Source: Alphaproteobacteria bacterium | GTDB lineage: Bacteria; Pseudomonadota; Alphaproteobacteria; Micropepsales; Micropepsaceae | Length of the DNA stretch: 64,000 nt | NCBI GenBank assembly: GCA_019241645.1 | Contig: JAFAWQ010000039.1 | Coordinates: forward strand, 62,001 to 126,000 | Direction: 5' to 3' | Part shown: positions 24,513 through 32,557 of the stretch, in pieces | How the letters are laid out: the number at the start of each line of letters is the position of its first letter | How positions within the stretch are numbered: position 1 is the stretch's first letter | Notes under the pieces: generated by a model | Told to the model about the DNA's origin: nothing | Database searches by the model: none | The model's input: only the letters and a program-made list of their open reading frames with translations | Program-made: the position numbers and the translations under genes

Positions 24513-25190
24513 TCACCTCCCCTGTTGTGGGGAGGTCGATTTGCTTGAGCAGAGCGAAAGCAAATCGGGTGGGCGGCTGCGCGTGCCTTTGCACCTTCCC
24601 CCATCCGGCTCGCTTCGCTTGCCGACCTCCCCACAAAGGGGGAGGTGAATTTTTGGGCGAACGGCTTCAGCCGCGAGCCGAATGTGTTGCGCCGTGACGC
24701 TTTTCGCGCCGATGGCTGTGACGGCGCTTCCTTCCAACAGCGGGAAGGTCACGACCGAAACTTCCCAAAGCTCGACTTCGATGAGCGTGCGCGCGCCGGT
24801 TGCCGGATCGCGGCGCGCGCTTTTCGTCTTGAATCCGATGGAGAGGCCGTCGAGCGCGCCGTCGTTCAGCAGCGCCAGCACGTCGCGGCCACGCTCGATA
24901 TCGGTGGTGAGGCGGCCGCGCACATAAAGCCCGCGCGCATCCTCCCGGATCTCCGCCCACACGCCGATGGGCTCATGCGCGAAATGCTGGTAGAGCATGC
25001 GAATGCGCGAGAGGCCGCGGCTGCGCAGCGATTTGGCGAAAGCACCGGGCGCCATCACGTCGCCCGCGCCATCGGGGACCCCAAACAGCGAGGCGTAGCC
25101 TTCGAACTCACCGCGACTGAGAGTGCTAAGCGCGGCCGGCGCGTCGAGACGCGCCAGCCTGCGCCGCAAATGCATGACTTGCGGGGGCAT
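24513..25190 (-). CDS. GTA gp4, HK97 prohead protease with repeat-derived C-terminus
   Basis: Starting at ATG 25190 (MPPQVMHLRRRLA); the tracked upstream start adds only repeat DNA. The peptidase S78 core is intact (GEFEGYASLFGVPDGAGDVMAPGAFAKSL; MLYQHFAHEPIGVW; DGLSIGFKTKSARRD; ELWEVSVVTFPLL), with the His and Ser of the catalytic site visible. After about AEAVRPK the last 45 codons (IHLPLCGEVGKR ... STSPQQGR) are a translated palindromic repeat whose last bases supply the TGA stop. The enzyme processes the capsid precursor. Confidence 0.92.
   Translation of the reverse strand: MPPQVMHLRRRLARLDAPAALSTLSRGEFEGYASLFGVPDGAGDVMAPGAFAKSLRSRGLSRIRMLYQHFAHEPIGVWAEIREDARGLYVRGRLTTDIERGRDVLALLNDGALDGLSIGFKTKSARRDPATGARTLIEVELWEVSVVTFPLLEGSAVTAIGAKSVTAQHIRLAAEAVRPKIHLPLCGEVGKRSEPDGGRCKGTRSRPPDLLSLCSSKSTSPQQGR
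24517..24653. repeat. GC-rich palindromic repeat, copy 8, encoding the protease C-terminus
   Basis: The ends CACCTCCCCTGTTGTGGGGAGGTCGATTTGC and CGACCTCCCCACAAAGGGGGAGGTG are inverted copies. The minus-strand reading ends GGGAGGTGA, so the repeat edge itself is the stop codon of the protease gene. Confidence 0.92.
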
Positions 25191-25211
25191 GATGATTCTC
25201 TGTGTGTTGGA

Positions 25212-25238
25212 TTCACCTCCCCACAAAGAGGGAGGTCG
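25212..25238. repeat. Partial palindromic repeat, copy 9 (single hairpin)
   Basis: TCACCTCCCCACAAAGAGGGAGGTCGAG is one end of the repeat only, between the small membrane-protein gene and the prohead protease start. It may be a deletion product of a full copy. Confidence 0.7.
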
Positions 25239-25240
25239 AG

Positions 25241-25525
25241 TTATTGCGCGTGCGACTGCGAGCTCGTTCCCTGCATGCGGTCGAGCTTGCCTTCGATGCG
25301 AGACAGCTGATCTTTCATCTCGCGCACCTGTTCTCCCAGCACGGCAACTTGCGCAATCGCCGCCTGCTCGCTCTGCACAGTGTGCTCAAGCACACTGATG
25401 CGGTTGGCGGCGGAGCCTGCCCAGAACAGCGCGCCGGCCGTTTGCAACAAAAAAGCCGCCACGAGGGCGGCCGGAACTTTCTTGGCATCCAGCGCCGGCT
25501 GGATGTGGTCGCCGATGATACTCAT
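25241..25525 (-). CDS. Small membrane-anchored coiled-coil protein between portal and protease
   Basis: A 94-aa protein with one membrane span (VPAALVAAFLLQTAGALFWAGSA). A coiled-coil tail follows (ISVLEHTVQSEQAAIAQVAVLGEQVREMKDQLSRIEGKLDRM). Its position matches the small gene 3.5 region of GTA clusters, but a membrane anchor there is unusual. It lies 3 bp downstream of the portal gene. It could be a second holin/spanin-like factor or a head-assembly anchor; both are guesses. Confidence 0.7.
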   Translation of the reverse strand: MSIIGDHIQPALDAKKVPAALVAAFLLQTAGALFWAGSAANRISVLEHTVQSEQAAIAQVAVLGEQVREMKDQLSRIEGKLDRMQGTSSQSHAQ

Positions 25526-25528
25526 TGC

Positions 25529-26719
25529 TCACTCCATTGTATCCCCGTCGTCGAGCGGGCCGTAGCCGGCGGCGGCGCGCTTTTCGTTGAGCGTTAGAAA
25601 CGAAGCGCCGGTCAACTTCTCCCAGGTGGCTTCGCGCGCTTCGCTGAGCGCGGGCACCGCATCGATGTCGTAATCGATGCGCAACGCCTCGCCGAATTTC
25701 GGCTTGAGCCAGCGCGTGAGCTGCGCGGCTGTGCGCGCCACCAGCGGCAGCACCGTCTGCCGCCACAGCGCCAGATTCGCCTGCGCGTAATTCGAGTAGG
25801 TATTGTCGCCGGGAATGCCGAGCAGCATCGGCGGCACGCCGAAGGCGAGCGCGATCTCGCGCGCCGCCACGTCGCGCGTGTTGGCGAAATCGAGATCGGC
25901 CGGCGAGTGGCTCATGCTCTGCCATTCGAGCCCGCCTTCCAGCACCATCGGCCGGCCGGCATTGATGGCGCCCTGGTAGCCGGTTTCGAGCTCGTCCTTC
26001 AGCCGCCGGAACTGATCGTCGGTCAGGTTGGGCGCGCCGTCCGGGCCTTTGTAGACGAGCGCGCCGGAAGGCCGCGCCGCATTGTCGAGCAGCGCCTTCG
26101 TCCACGATGCGCCCTGGTTGTGCACGTCGATGGCGTTGAGCGCGGGCTCGATCGGCGACAATCCGTAATGATCGTCGAGGGGATGAAACAGGCTGCCGTG
26201 CAGCAGCGGAAGGAACCCGCTGGCATCGCGGCCGATGCGTGCGCTTCGCCCGTTGACGCAGTATTCGTACGCCAGCGGCCAGCCGCCGGCGCTTTCGATG
26301 GCCTTCACGCGATCCGGACGCAGCACATGCAGCTCGCGCACCTCGCCCTGAATGGTGAGTGCCTGCAGATACGAATTGCCGGCGCATTGCAGAAAGGCAT
26401 ACCAGCGCTCGAACAAGGTCGCGCCGCTTTCCCGTGCATTGGGCGATCGCAGCAATGCGAGCAATGGATGCTGCTCCAGCTCGGTCTCGCCTTCGTACAG
26501 CAGAAACGGCACACTGGCTGCGGCCTCGGCGATCATTCGCACGCAGCGATAGACCACGGCGTTTTTCATCACGCCGTTTCGCGCCAGGCTGGCGTAATCG
26601 CGCGAACTCCAGCGCGGGCCGCCGATGAGTTGCAACGCGATCCACGGCGGCGTGGATTTGGTTTCCGGCACGCAGGTTTGCGCCCGCCGCTCCATCGAGC
26701 GGAAGAGTCGTTCGAACAT
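25529..26719 (-). CDS. GTA gp3, HK97-family portal protein
   Basis: The start ATG 26719 (MFERLFRSMERRA) has AGGA upstream; the tracked longer start is translated repeat. The 396-aa product has portal signatures: NAVVYRCVRMIAEAAASVPF, LFERWYAFLQCAGNSYLQAL, PIEPALNAIDVHNQGASWTKALLDNAARPSGAL and IALAFGVPPMLLGIPGDNTYSN. It forms the dodecameric DNA entry ring. No internal disruption seen. Confidence 0.96.
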   Translation of the reverse strand: MFERLFRSMERRAQTCVPETKSTPPWIALQLIGGPRWSSRDYASLARNGVMKNAVVYRCVRMIAEAAASVPFLLYEGETELEQHPLLALLRSPNARESGATLFERWYAFLQCAGNSYLQALTIQGEVRELHVLRPDRVKAIESAGGWPLAYEYCVNGRSARIGRDASGFLPLLHGSLFHPLDDHYGLSPIEPALNAIDVHNQGASWTKALLDNAARPSGALVYKGPDGAPNLTDDQFRRLKDELETGYQGAINAGRPMVLEGGLEWQSMSHSPADLDFANTRDVAAREIALAFGVPPMLLGIPGDNTYSNYAQANLALWRQTVLPLVARTAAQLTRWLKPKFGEALRIDYDIDAVPALSEAREATWEKLTGASFLTLNEKRAAAGYGPLDDGDTME

Positions 26720-26728
26720 GTGGTTCCT

Positions 26729-26873
26729 TTCACCTCCCCCAACGTGGGGAGGTCGAAGTGGCGAGCGAAGCGAGACACTTCGGGTGGGGGGCGAAGGGAG
26801 CATACTCCCCCACCCGATCCATTTCCGCTTCGCTCAAATGGATCGACCTCCCCACGTCGGGGGAGGTGAATCA
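26729..26873. repeat. GC-rich palindromic repeat, copy 10
   Basis: The ends CACCTCCCCCAACGTGGGGAGGTCG and CGACCTCCCCACGTCGGGGGAGGTG are perfect long inverted repeats. The interior shows GGGTGGGGGG and CCCCCACCCGATCC. It begins at the terminase stop codon and ends just before the portal ribosome-binding site. Confidence 0.92.
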
Positions 26874-28160
26874 GTAGCGTACCTTCGGAACTCCCTGGCG
26901 CTGCTGCGGGAACAGTTCCGTCAGGGCCCAAACCAGCGCATCGAGGCGGTCGGGAGATTTGCCGGAGCCGTCATACTGGCAGAGCTGATCCTCCAGTTGC
27001 GGAAACACGCCGGCGTGATGCACGCGGCCATTTTCGTACATTGCCGACACCGGCTCGGCGCGTAGCAGCTTGCCTTTGGAGGCGTGCACTTTCCTGACAT
27101 TCATGTTGGAATGCGCGTTGAACAACGTGCTCTTCACCATGTCGCCGCCTTGGTTGGCTTCGGCCACCACGCAATCGGCTTCGTACTGTTCGTAGGCATC
27201 GGCCACGCGATCGGCCCATTGCTTGGCGCTGAGCCGTTCGCGCGTGAAGTCGGCGAGCACGTAGGCGTCATCTTCTACCCTGCCGGCAACTACGATGCCG
27301 CATGCGCCTGTCTGACTCGCCGGAGGATCGACGCCGACGACAACGCGCGTGCAGTGCGGCTCCTGCCTCACCCGCGCGCTTTCGATCCATTCGCGGCGCC
27401 ACAACGCGCCTTCCACATCCTCGATGATTTCGCCATCCAGCTCCTGGCGGCCCAATCGCGTTTTGCCGTAAGTTTTCTTCATCGTGGCGATGAACGCCTT
27501 CGGCAGATTGGCCTTGTTCTCATACGTCGTGCTTTTGGTCACAATGCAATCGGACGACTTTGCGAGGTCGAGCAGCGCCGGAATCGGCCGAGGCGTGGTG
27601 GTGAGCATCAGCCTGGGATCCTCTCCCAGCCGCAATCCCATGCGCAGCATGTCGAGCGCATTCTGCGCCTCCGGCCATTTGCAGAACTCATCGCCCCAGG
27701 CGAGATCGAACTGATAGCCGCGAAGAGAATCCGGCTCGTCGGCGCTCATGACGCAGGCTTCGGCACCGTTGGCCGGCCAGCGCACACGGCGCAAGGATGG
27801 CTCATATTCCGCCCCGGGACTGACAGAGAGCAATCCCGCCGGGCCTTCGATCATCACCATGCGCGCATCGCCATGGGTGGCGGCAATGAGCGCCACCCGT
27901 TTGGCGCGGCCGCTGCGAACGTGCTCCGCCACCCATTCGGCGCCGGCGCGGGTTTTTCCCGCCCCGCGTCCGCCAAGAAACAACCAGATGCGCCAGTCGC
28001 CTTCTGGCTCATATTGTTCATCTCGCGCCCAGAATGACCATGTTCCATGCAGCTCTTTGGCTTGCGCTTCAGTCAGACCCCGGAAGAGTTCGTCTCTCTC
28101 GTTCAATTGTAACGATGCGAGTGACCTCACGCTGAAGCGCTTCCAAGGCAGTTCCGTCAT
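26871..28160 (-). CDS. GTA gp2, terminase large subunit
   Basis: A 429-aa DNA packaging motor. The ATPase Walker A is FLGGRGAGKTRAGAEW, the Walker B region is YQFDLAWGDEFCKW, and the coupling motif is LTTTPRP. The C-terminal nuclease domain has VVGVDPPASQTGACGIVVAG and a late acidic cluster. It packages DNA into heads; in GTAs this is random host DNA by headful packaging. The start overlaps the upstream small gene by 92 bp. Confidence 0.96.
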   Translation of the reverse strand: MTELPWKRFSVRSLASLQLNERDELFRGLTEAQAKELHGTWSFWARDEQYEPEGDWRIWLFLGGRGAGKTRAGAEWVAEHVRSGRAKRVALIAATHGDARMVMIEGPAGLLSVSPGAEYEPSLRRVRWPANGAEACVMSADEPDSLRGYQFDLAWGDEFCKWPEAQNALDMLRMGLRLGEDPRLMLTTTPRPIPALLDLAKSSDCIVTKSTTYENKANLPKAFIATMKKTYGKTRLGRQELDGEIIEDVEGALWRREWIESARVRQEPHCTRVVVGVDPPASQTGACGIVVAGRVEDDAYVLADFTRERLSAKQWADRVADAYEQYEADCVVAEANQGGDMVKSTLFNAHSNMNVRKVHASKGKLLRAEPVSAMYENGRVHHAGVFPQLEDQLCQYDGSGKSPDRLDALVWALTELFPQQRQGVPKVRY

Positions 28161-28458
28161 TCTTGCTTACCTGACTCTTGCGCGCGGCGGCGCGGCCGGC
28201 TTCGACATTGGCGAGCCGTTCCATGGTGCGTTCCAGCGAAGCGAGAATGCGCGCATCGCGCTCGCGCACGGCCGCTTCCTCGGCATTTTTCTTTCCGGTG
28301 TGTTCCAGCAAATTCATTTGCCGCGTCAGTTCGTTGAAGATACGCATGACGAGTTCGTCCATCTTGTCGGAGTCGATATCGGAGGGCTTCAGCCCTTTGG
28401 TCGAAAGCGGCGGGCGCGAATCCGCGCTCGCCGCCGGTGTGTCCGGCACGTGAGGCAT
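28069..28458 (-). CDS. Small coiled-coil protein upstream of terminase, possible gp1
   Basis: Starting at ATG 28458 (MPHVPDTPAAS) there is AGGAAG six bases upstream, giving 129 aa. The N-terminal part is polar. A helical, charged middle (ELVMRIFNELTRQMNLLEHTGKKNAEEAAVRERDARILASLERTMERL) looks like a coiled coil. Position directly before the large terminase is that of GTA g1, the small terminase. Sequence similarity is not evident to me, so the call is by synteny only. Confidence 0.6.
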   Translation of the reverse strand: MPHVPDTPAASADSRPPLSTKGLKPSDIDSDKMDELVMRIFNELTRQMNLLEHTGKKNAEEAAVRERDARILASLERTMERLANVEAGRAAARKSQVSKNDGTALEALQREVTRIVTIERERRTLPGSD

Positions 28459-28475
28459 GTCGATCTTCCTTACTG

Positions 28476-29165
28476 TTAGATCGGAACGTTGGTCAGCTGC
28501 GAAACGACCGGCGTTTCCTTGCCGATCCATTCGTACTGAAAGTGATCGCCCTGCGTGACGTTCAGCACCAGGCGCGGATGAAACACCGCGAGGTTCACGC
28601 CGCCATCGTACCGCACACTGTCGAAGCAGAGACCGTTCGAGCCGCTTTTGCGCAGCGCCACCCCATAGGGCTGCGATTGCGCATAGCTGCTCGGCGAATA
28701 TAGCGCCGGCAATTCTTTGCGCATCCCTCGCAGATCGTGAAACTCGTCGTCCACATCCGCGCGCAGCTCGCGCATCTGGATCGTCTGGTAATAACGCGCC
28801 GCCGAATGCGAAAGCCGGCGGGTGTGGTGATACACCGTCTCCACAATCGCCGTCTGCAGGTCGAATGAGCAGTACCAGCAGCCCAACGTGCCGTCGGTGA
28901 ATCGTCCGCCTTGCTCATCGGCATGCAGCCAGGCGGCCATGACGATGTTCGCGTGCGGAATGCCGACCACCCATTCGCTTTCCGGCAGCTCGTGCAATCG
29001 CTCCAGCGGAACACGCAGCCGATCGTTGGTCATCATCTCCAGCTCATACGCCGCCTGGATGTCGGCCGGCACGCTCACGCGATCGAACACGCCGATGGTC
29101 GGCCAGCGGCTGGCGATCAGTCGGCGCGTGGCTTGCGTGATGTGCGCCAGTTTCGGCGGCGTCAC
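28476..29165 (-). CDS. RES-domain toxin of a RES-Xre toxin-antitoxin pair
   Basis: A 229-aa RES protein. The motif GSNGLCFDSVRYDGGVNLAVF matches the RES Ser/Arg block, and FDRVSVPADIQAAYELEMMTND carries the N-terminal active-site region. RES toxins are ADP-ribosyltransferase-fold enzymes that degrade NAD+ or modify targets and arrest growth. It overlaps the antitoxin stop by 4 bp (ATGA). It sits just upstream of the GTA-type cluster on the same strand. Confidence 0.88.
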   Translation of the reverse strand: MTPPKLAHITQATRRLIASRWPTIGVFDRVSVPADIQAAYELEMMTNDRLRVPLERLHELPESEWVVGIPHANIVMAAWLHADEQGGRFTDGTLGCWYCSFDLQTAIVETVYHHTRRLSHSAARYYQTIQMRELRADVDDEFHDLRGMRKELPALYSPSSYAQSQPYGVALRKSGSNGLCFDSVRYDGGVNLAVFHPRLVLNVTQGDHFQYEWIGKETPVVSQLTNVPI

Positions 29166-29593
29166 CGTACGCCGCGCCAGGCATCAAGGTAGCGCCGCGC
29201 GGCGTAGAGATCTTCGATGCCGCCGCGCAGCATGCGCGCCAGCGGCGAGAAGCCACCGAACACGGCCTCCGTGTTGGCGCTTTTGAGCCAGCGCTTGCCG
29301 CCATCGCCATCGGCGAACAAGAGCGCCATGCCCTTGTAGATGCCCATCACCAGCGACACGCGCTCCAGCTGATCGCGCGACAGCGCCGCGACCTGCCCGG
29401 CTTTCCAGTTGTGCAACGACGACTTCGAAATCCCGCCCAGCAGGGTTCGCTGCTGCTCGGTGGTCAGGCCCCAGTCATCGGCGATATTGAAAAAGGTGCG
29501 CAGTCCCGGCCCGGTGAGCCGTGTGCGATCCGCCAGACTATCGAGGGAACTTCGCGGCGGCTGCCATTTCACCGCTGCTTCGGCAAAGCCCAT
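29162..29593 (-). CDS. Xre/MbcA/ParS-type antitoxin
   Basis: Starting at ATG 29593 (MGFAEAAVKWQPP), with GGAG nine bases upstream; the tracked start and an intermediate ATG fall inside the operator repeats. The 143-aa product has an Xre-like HTH (WGLTTEQQRTLLGGISKSSLHNWKAG). A C-terminal toxin-binding domain (SVVMGIYKGMALLF-like; NTEAVFGGFSPLARMLRGGIEDLYAARRYLDAWRG) follows. It neutralises the RES toxin and represses its own promoter. Confidence 0.9.
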   Translation of the reverse strand: MGFAEAAVKWQPPRSSLDSLADRTRLTGPGLRTFFNIADDWGLTTEQQRTLLGGISKSSLHNWKAGQVAALSRDQLERVSLVMGIYKGMALLFADGDGGKRWLKSANTEAVFGGFSPLARMLRGGIEDLYAARRYLDAWRGVR

Positions 29594-29601
29594 TTCGGCG
29601 T

Positions 29602-29655
29602 TCTCCATAATTGGAGTATTAGTCCATAATTGGACAACGATCAAGAGCTGTCAAA
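29602..29655 (-). promoter_or_regulatory. Promoter and operator repeats of the RES-Xre pair
   Basis: The 12-mer TCCATAATTGGA occurs at 29604-29615 and at 29623-29634, 19 bp apart (about two helical turns). On the minus strand a TTGACA box lies at 29649-29654, and AATTAT lies 17 bp further on, inside the upstream repeat. The layout fits a promoter occluded by antitoxin dimers. Confidence 0.65.
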
Positions 29656-29842
29656 GTTCGCCCTCCGGGTTAGACCGTGGTGATCGCGAGGCAGAATTCG
29701 GGAGATGGGGATAATATGCAAACGGAGCGGCACGGTGTCAACAGCCGATATGAAAATTTTTGCTCAATGGCGTAAAAAATCATATCTGCGGGAAATCGTT
29801 ACGTTTTTACCTTCAGCACGGCCGAGTAGCCAGGAGGTTGGC

Positions 29843-30766
29843 ATGGTATTAGCTTGTCCGAAGGGGCCGGTGGGAGCGAAGGGAACGTTAATGGTCGGGA
29901 GAATTAACCAAACGGCGTTCGCGGCCGCGCTGTTGCTGGGGGGAATGATGGGCGCAAGCACCGGCATGGCCCACAGCTTTGTCGATGGCCCGGTGGCCTA
30001 TGTGCAGATCCAAGACGATGAATCCGGCTATGGCGGAGCGCCGGACTATGACGACTCCACCGAGGCGCCCGACGATCGCGACTACCGAAGCGCGCCGGAT
30101 TATCGTGACCGGTCCTATCGCAGCCGCCCGGATGAGCAGCGCCAGCCCGATTATCGAAGCCAACCTGCCTATCGGGAGCGACAGACCTATCGCGGCTATC
30201 CCGACTCGCGCGACGTGCCGAGCTATGGGGCATCGCCGCGCGATCGAGAAACTCCGCGCTATCGCCAGCGGCGCGATTTCGGCCACGCCCGGCAATATGC
30301 CGAAGACACCGCAAGCGCCAGCACCGGACCGTCGATCACGGTGGCGAAATTTCGCTCCGACGGACTCCATACCAGCGCCGTGATTGCCGATAACCTGCGT
30401 GCATTCCTGATCGACGCCCTGTCGCGCGACGGACGTTTCGGCGTGACGGATGAGCCCGGCAACATCCGTATCGAAGGCACGGTCACACGATACGACGCCG
30501 GTGAGCGGGCCGCCGATCCGCGGCTGAAGCAAGGGTCGATCGAGATTTCACTGCGCATCGTCAACGGCACCACCGGTTGGCTGATCGGCAGCGTGCAAGC
30601 GCAAGGCTCCGGCACCGCGATGAGTTCGGGAATGGATGCGGTCAACAGCGCGGGCCCTCCCGCGCCGCTTGAGATCTATCGCGAAACGGCACTGGGACGG
30701 GCCAGCGTGGAAGCCGCCCGCGCGGCAGCCGACAAGATCGCCTCGATGGCACAGCGCGCATTCTAG
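29843..30766 (+). CDS. Exported protein with arginine/tyrosine-rich linker and CsgG-like C-terminal domain
   Basis: I start at ATG 29843, which has a perfect AGGAGG five bases upstream; an alternative is ATG 29891. A signal peptide (AAALLLGGMMGASTGMAHS) is followed by about 110 residues of Tyr/Asp/Arg/Pro-rich low complexity (YRSAPDYRDRSYRSRPDEQ). A folded domain (ITVAKFRSDGLHTSAVIADNLRAFLIDALSRDGRF ... IVNGTTGWLIGSVQAQGSG) resembles CsgG/LpoB-like periplasmic domains. Role in envelope assembly is inferred. It is monocistronic and convergent with the next gene. Confidence 0.7.
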   Translation: MVLACPKGPVGAKGTLMVGRINQTAFAAALLLGGMMGASTGMAHSFVDGPVAYVQIQDDESGYGGAPDYDDSTEAPDDRDYRSAPDYRDRSYRSRPDEQRQPDYRSQPAYRERQTYRGYPDSRDVPSYGASPRDRETPRYRQRRDFGHARQYAEDTASASTGPSITVAKFRSDGLHTSAVIADNLRAFLIDALSRDGRFGVTDEPGNIRIEGTVTRYDAGERAADPRLKQGSIEISLRIVNGTTGWLIGSVQAQGSGTAMSSGMDAVNSAGPPAPLEIYRETALGRASVEAARAAADKIASMAQRAF

Positions 30767-30786
30767 CGCGCAGCCCACGCGGCTGA

Positions 30787-31950
30787 TCAGTAAAAGAATT
30801 GCGTCAGCTGGTTGCGGCCGTCGCCATCCGGTCCGCCATACAACCAGCCCATCCGCTTGGAGGGATTGATGCGCGGCGGCGGATTGATCACGGCATCTTT
30901 CGGCAGGGTGAAGCCGGCGATGGTGTTCACGAGCTTGCCGCGCTCGTTGTAAACCAGCAGCGCGCTGCCCTGGCTGCCGTCGCAATAATTCGGCTCGACA
31001 ACGAGGAACAGTTTGTTCAGCGGGTCGTTGGCGATCGTCGTGCCGCTGTTGAGCTGATCGGTGGCGCCGGTGCAGGGCAACTGGGCAAAGGTGATACCGC
31101 TCATTTTCTTGAGATCATAGAACTCCACTTGCGCGTTCAGTTCCGTGGTTGTGGCGGCGATCCCGGCGTTGGGATCCACGGCCAGCCCGTTCACCGCCCC
31201 GGCGTGGAAAAAGCCATTGTTGTAGCCGTTGAACTGCGTCTGCTTGCCGTTCGACAGATCGATCAGCACGTTAATGGGCGCAACGCCGCCGACCGCGCCG
31301 CCATCCGGCGAGAGCGCGAACACCGCCTGGTTGGCGGCTGTGTACTGCGCCAGGTTGGGCCCGGTGTTCAGCCCGAACAGGTCAGGATCGAGATGAAAAA
31401 CCTGGCTGAAGGTGTTGGCGGCGACATCCGAAACCAGGAGAAGCGGCACCTCATCCTGTTTCAGGCCGGCGAGCGCGAAGACGGATGTGATCGCTGAAGA
31501 CTGATCCTCCGACATTTGCTGCGCGATGATCTGGTGCTGCGTTGGCGTCCATTTGCCGGTGAACTTCTGCCCGCTGACGGGATTCATCACCAGATAATGT
31601 CGCTTGGGGAAAATTTCGCCTTCCGGCACCACCTCGTGATCCACAAGGCCGACATCGCCCGCGGCAATGCCGTAAACCACATAATCGCTATCGGAAGTTT
31701 TCGAGTGCCCAATCGCCTTGAGAATTTTGCCCTTGTCCTGGTCGAAAATCTGGACGGAGCTCGCCGTTGCCAGCACCCCGTCATTGCCCTCCCGGTTGAT
31801 ATCGAAGCCGAATATCTGGCCCTGACCTTCCGAGGTGAGCACCTTGCCGAGGCCCACCTTGTGTGTGGGCGCCGCTCGCGTGACTGCCGAGCAGGGAACA
31901 GAAAGAGCGAGCAATACGCCGGTCGCGGCGATGAAGCGGAATGGTGTCAC
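30787..31950 (-). CDS. Exported protein with beta-propeller-like repeats
   Basis: I use GTG 31950, which has AGGGGG five bases upstream and gives a clean signal peptide (TPFRFIAATGVLLALSVPCSAV); the track starts six codons earlier. The remaining about 360 residues show repeated hydrophobic-Gly-Asp patterns typical of WD/NHL-like propellers (AVNGLAVDPNAGIAATTTELNAQVEFYDL; TTIANDPLNKLFLVVEPNY). There is no catalytic motif. Function unknown; possibly an outer-surface or periplasmic binding protein. Confidence 0.7.
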   Translation of the reverse strand: MTPFRFIAATGVLLALSVPCSAVTRAAPTHKVGLGKVLTSEGQGQIFGFDINREGNDGVLATASSVQIFDQDKGKILKAIGHSKTSDSDYVVYGIAAGDVGLVDHEVVPEGEIFPKRHYLVMNPVSGQKFTGKWTPTQHQIIAQQMSEDQSSAITSVFALAGLKQDEVPLLLVSDVAANTFSQVFHLDPDLFGLNTGPNLAQYTAANQAVFALSPDGGAVGGVAPINVLIDLSNGKQTQFNGYNNGFFHAGAVNGLAVDPNAGIAATTTELNAQVEFYDLKKMSGITFAQLPCTGATDQLNSGTTIANDPLNKLFLVVEPNYCDGSQGSALLVYNERGKLVNTIAGFTLPKDAVINPPPRINPSKRMGWLYGGPDGDGRNQLTQFFY

Positions 31951-32062
31951 TTTAGCCCCCTGAAACACGCGGACAGGTCAGCCGCCGCGCGATTCCACGA
32001 CGCTTCGGCTGTTGGTTTTATTCCCGTGAAGGCAGTCCGCCCGCCCTAGTCCACGTGACGCG

Positions 32063-32308
32063 TCAGTGTTTCGTACAGAGCACGGGGATGGTAAAAACAG
32101 GCTCGCCGCTCGCATCGGCGACCTCCAGCTCGCCATCGAGCTCGCTTTCGTCGTTCAGCATTGCGATCATCGCAAGATCGCGGCAGGTGTCCAGGGCTGC
32201 CGCACGCGCCGTCTCGACATCCGGCAAATACATGCCGATGCTGTCGTGCGCGATTTCGCTTCCACTGCGAAAATTGAAGAAGTAGCGATTCAACCCGACG
32301 CGCTCCAA
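32063..32308 (-). CDS. DUF6894-family small protein
   Basis: An 81-aa protein starting at TTG (GAGG six bases upstream). It fits the DUF6894 pattern: RYFFNFRSGSEIAHDSIGMYLPDVETARAAALDTCRDLA, common as a short single-domain protein in alphaproteobacteria. The function of the family is unknown. It lies alone in a 600-bp region between an exported protein and a plus-strand gene. Confidence 0.75.
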   Translation of the reverse strand: MERVGLNRYFFNFRSGSEIAHDSIGMYLPDVETARAAALDTCRDLAMIAMLNDESELDGELEVADASGEPVFTIPVLCTKH

Positions 32309-32557
32309 CGAAATCCTCTTAGATAGTCGCGAAAGCAGCAGGGGTTCCCATCGTTGTCGCGTTTAACGATGAGTGCGGCGTCATTGTGGCAGGCCCGTGC
32401 GGCCGAATGACATTTGACATCTCGGGTCGGCGCACCGCGCAACCGCATTCCACTGAATCGAACAAAACAAGACACAACTCAAATGTGAATATCGGAACGC
32501 GTGCGACGAAAAAGCATTTTCATATTAGGGGCAGCTCGAACGACTAAGGAGTTGCAG

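Noticed and set aside
10537-26873. Palindromic repeats as simple rho-independent terminators
   Set aside because: They are about 140 bp with two hairpin ends and lack T-tracts, and several are inside coding frames.
6854-28458. Classical temperate prophage
   Set aside because: There is no integrase, repressor, replication gene or attachment repeat, and the gene order is that of GTA clusters. I cannot exclude an ancient defective prophage.
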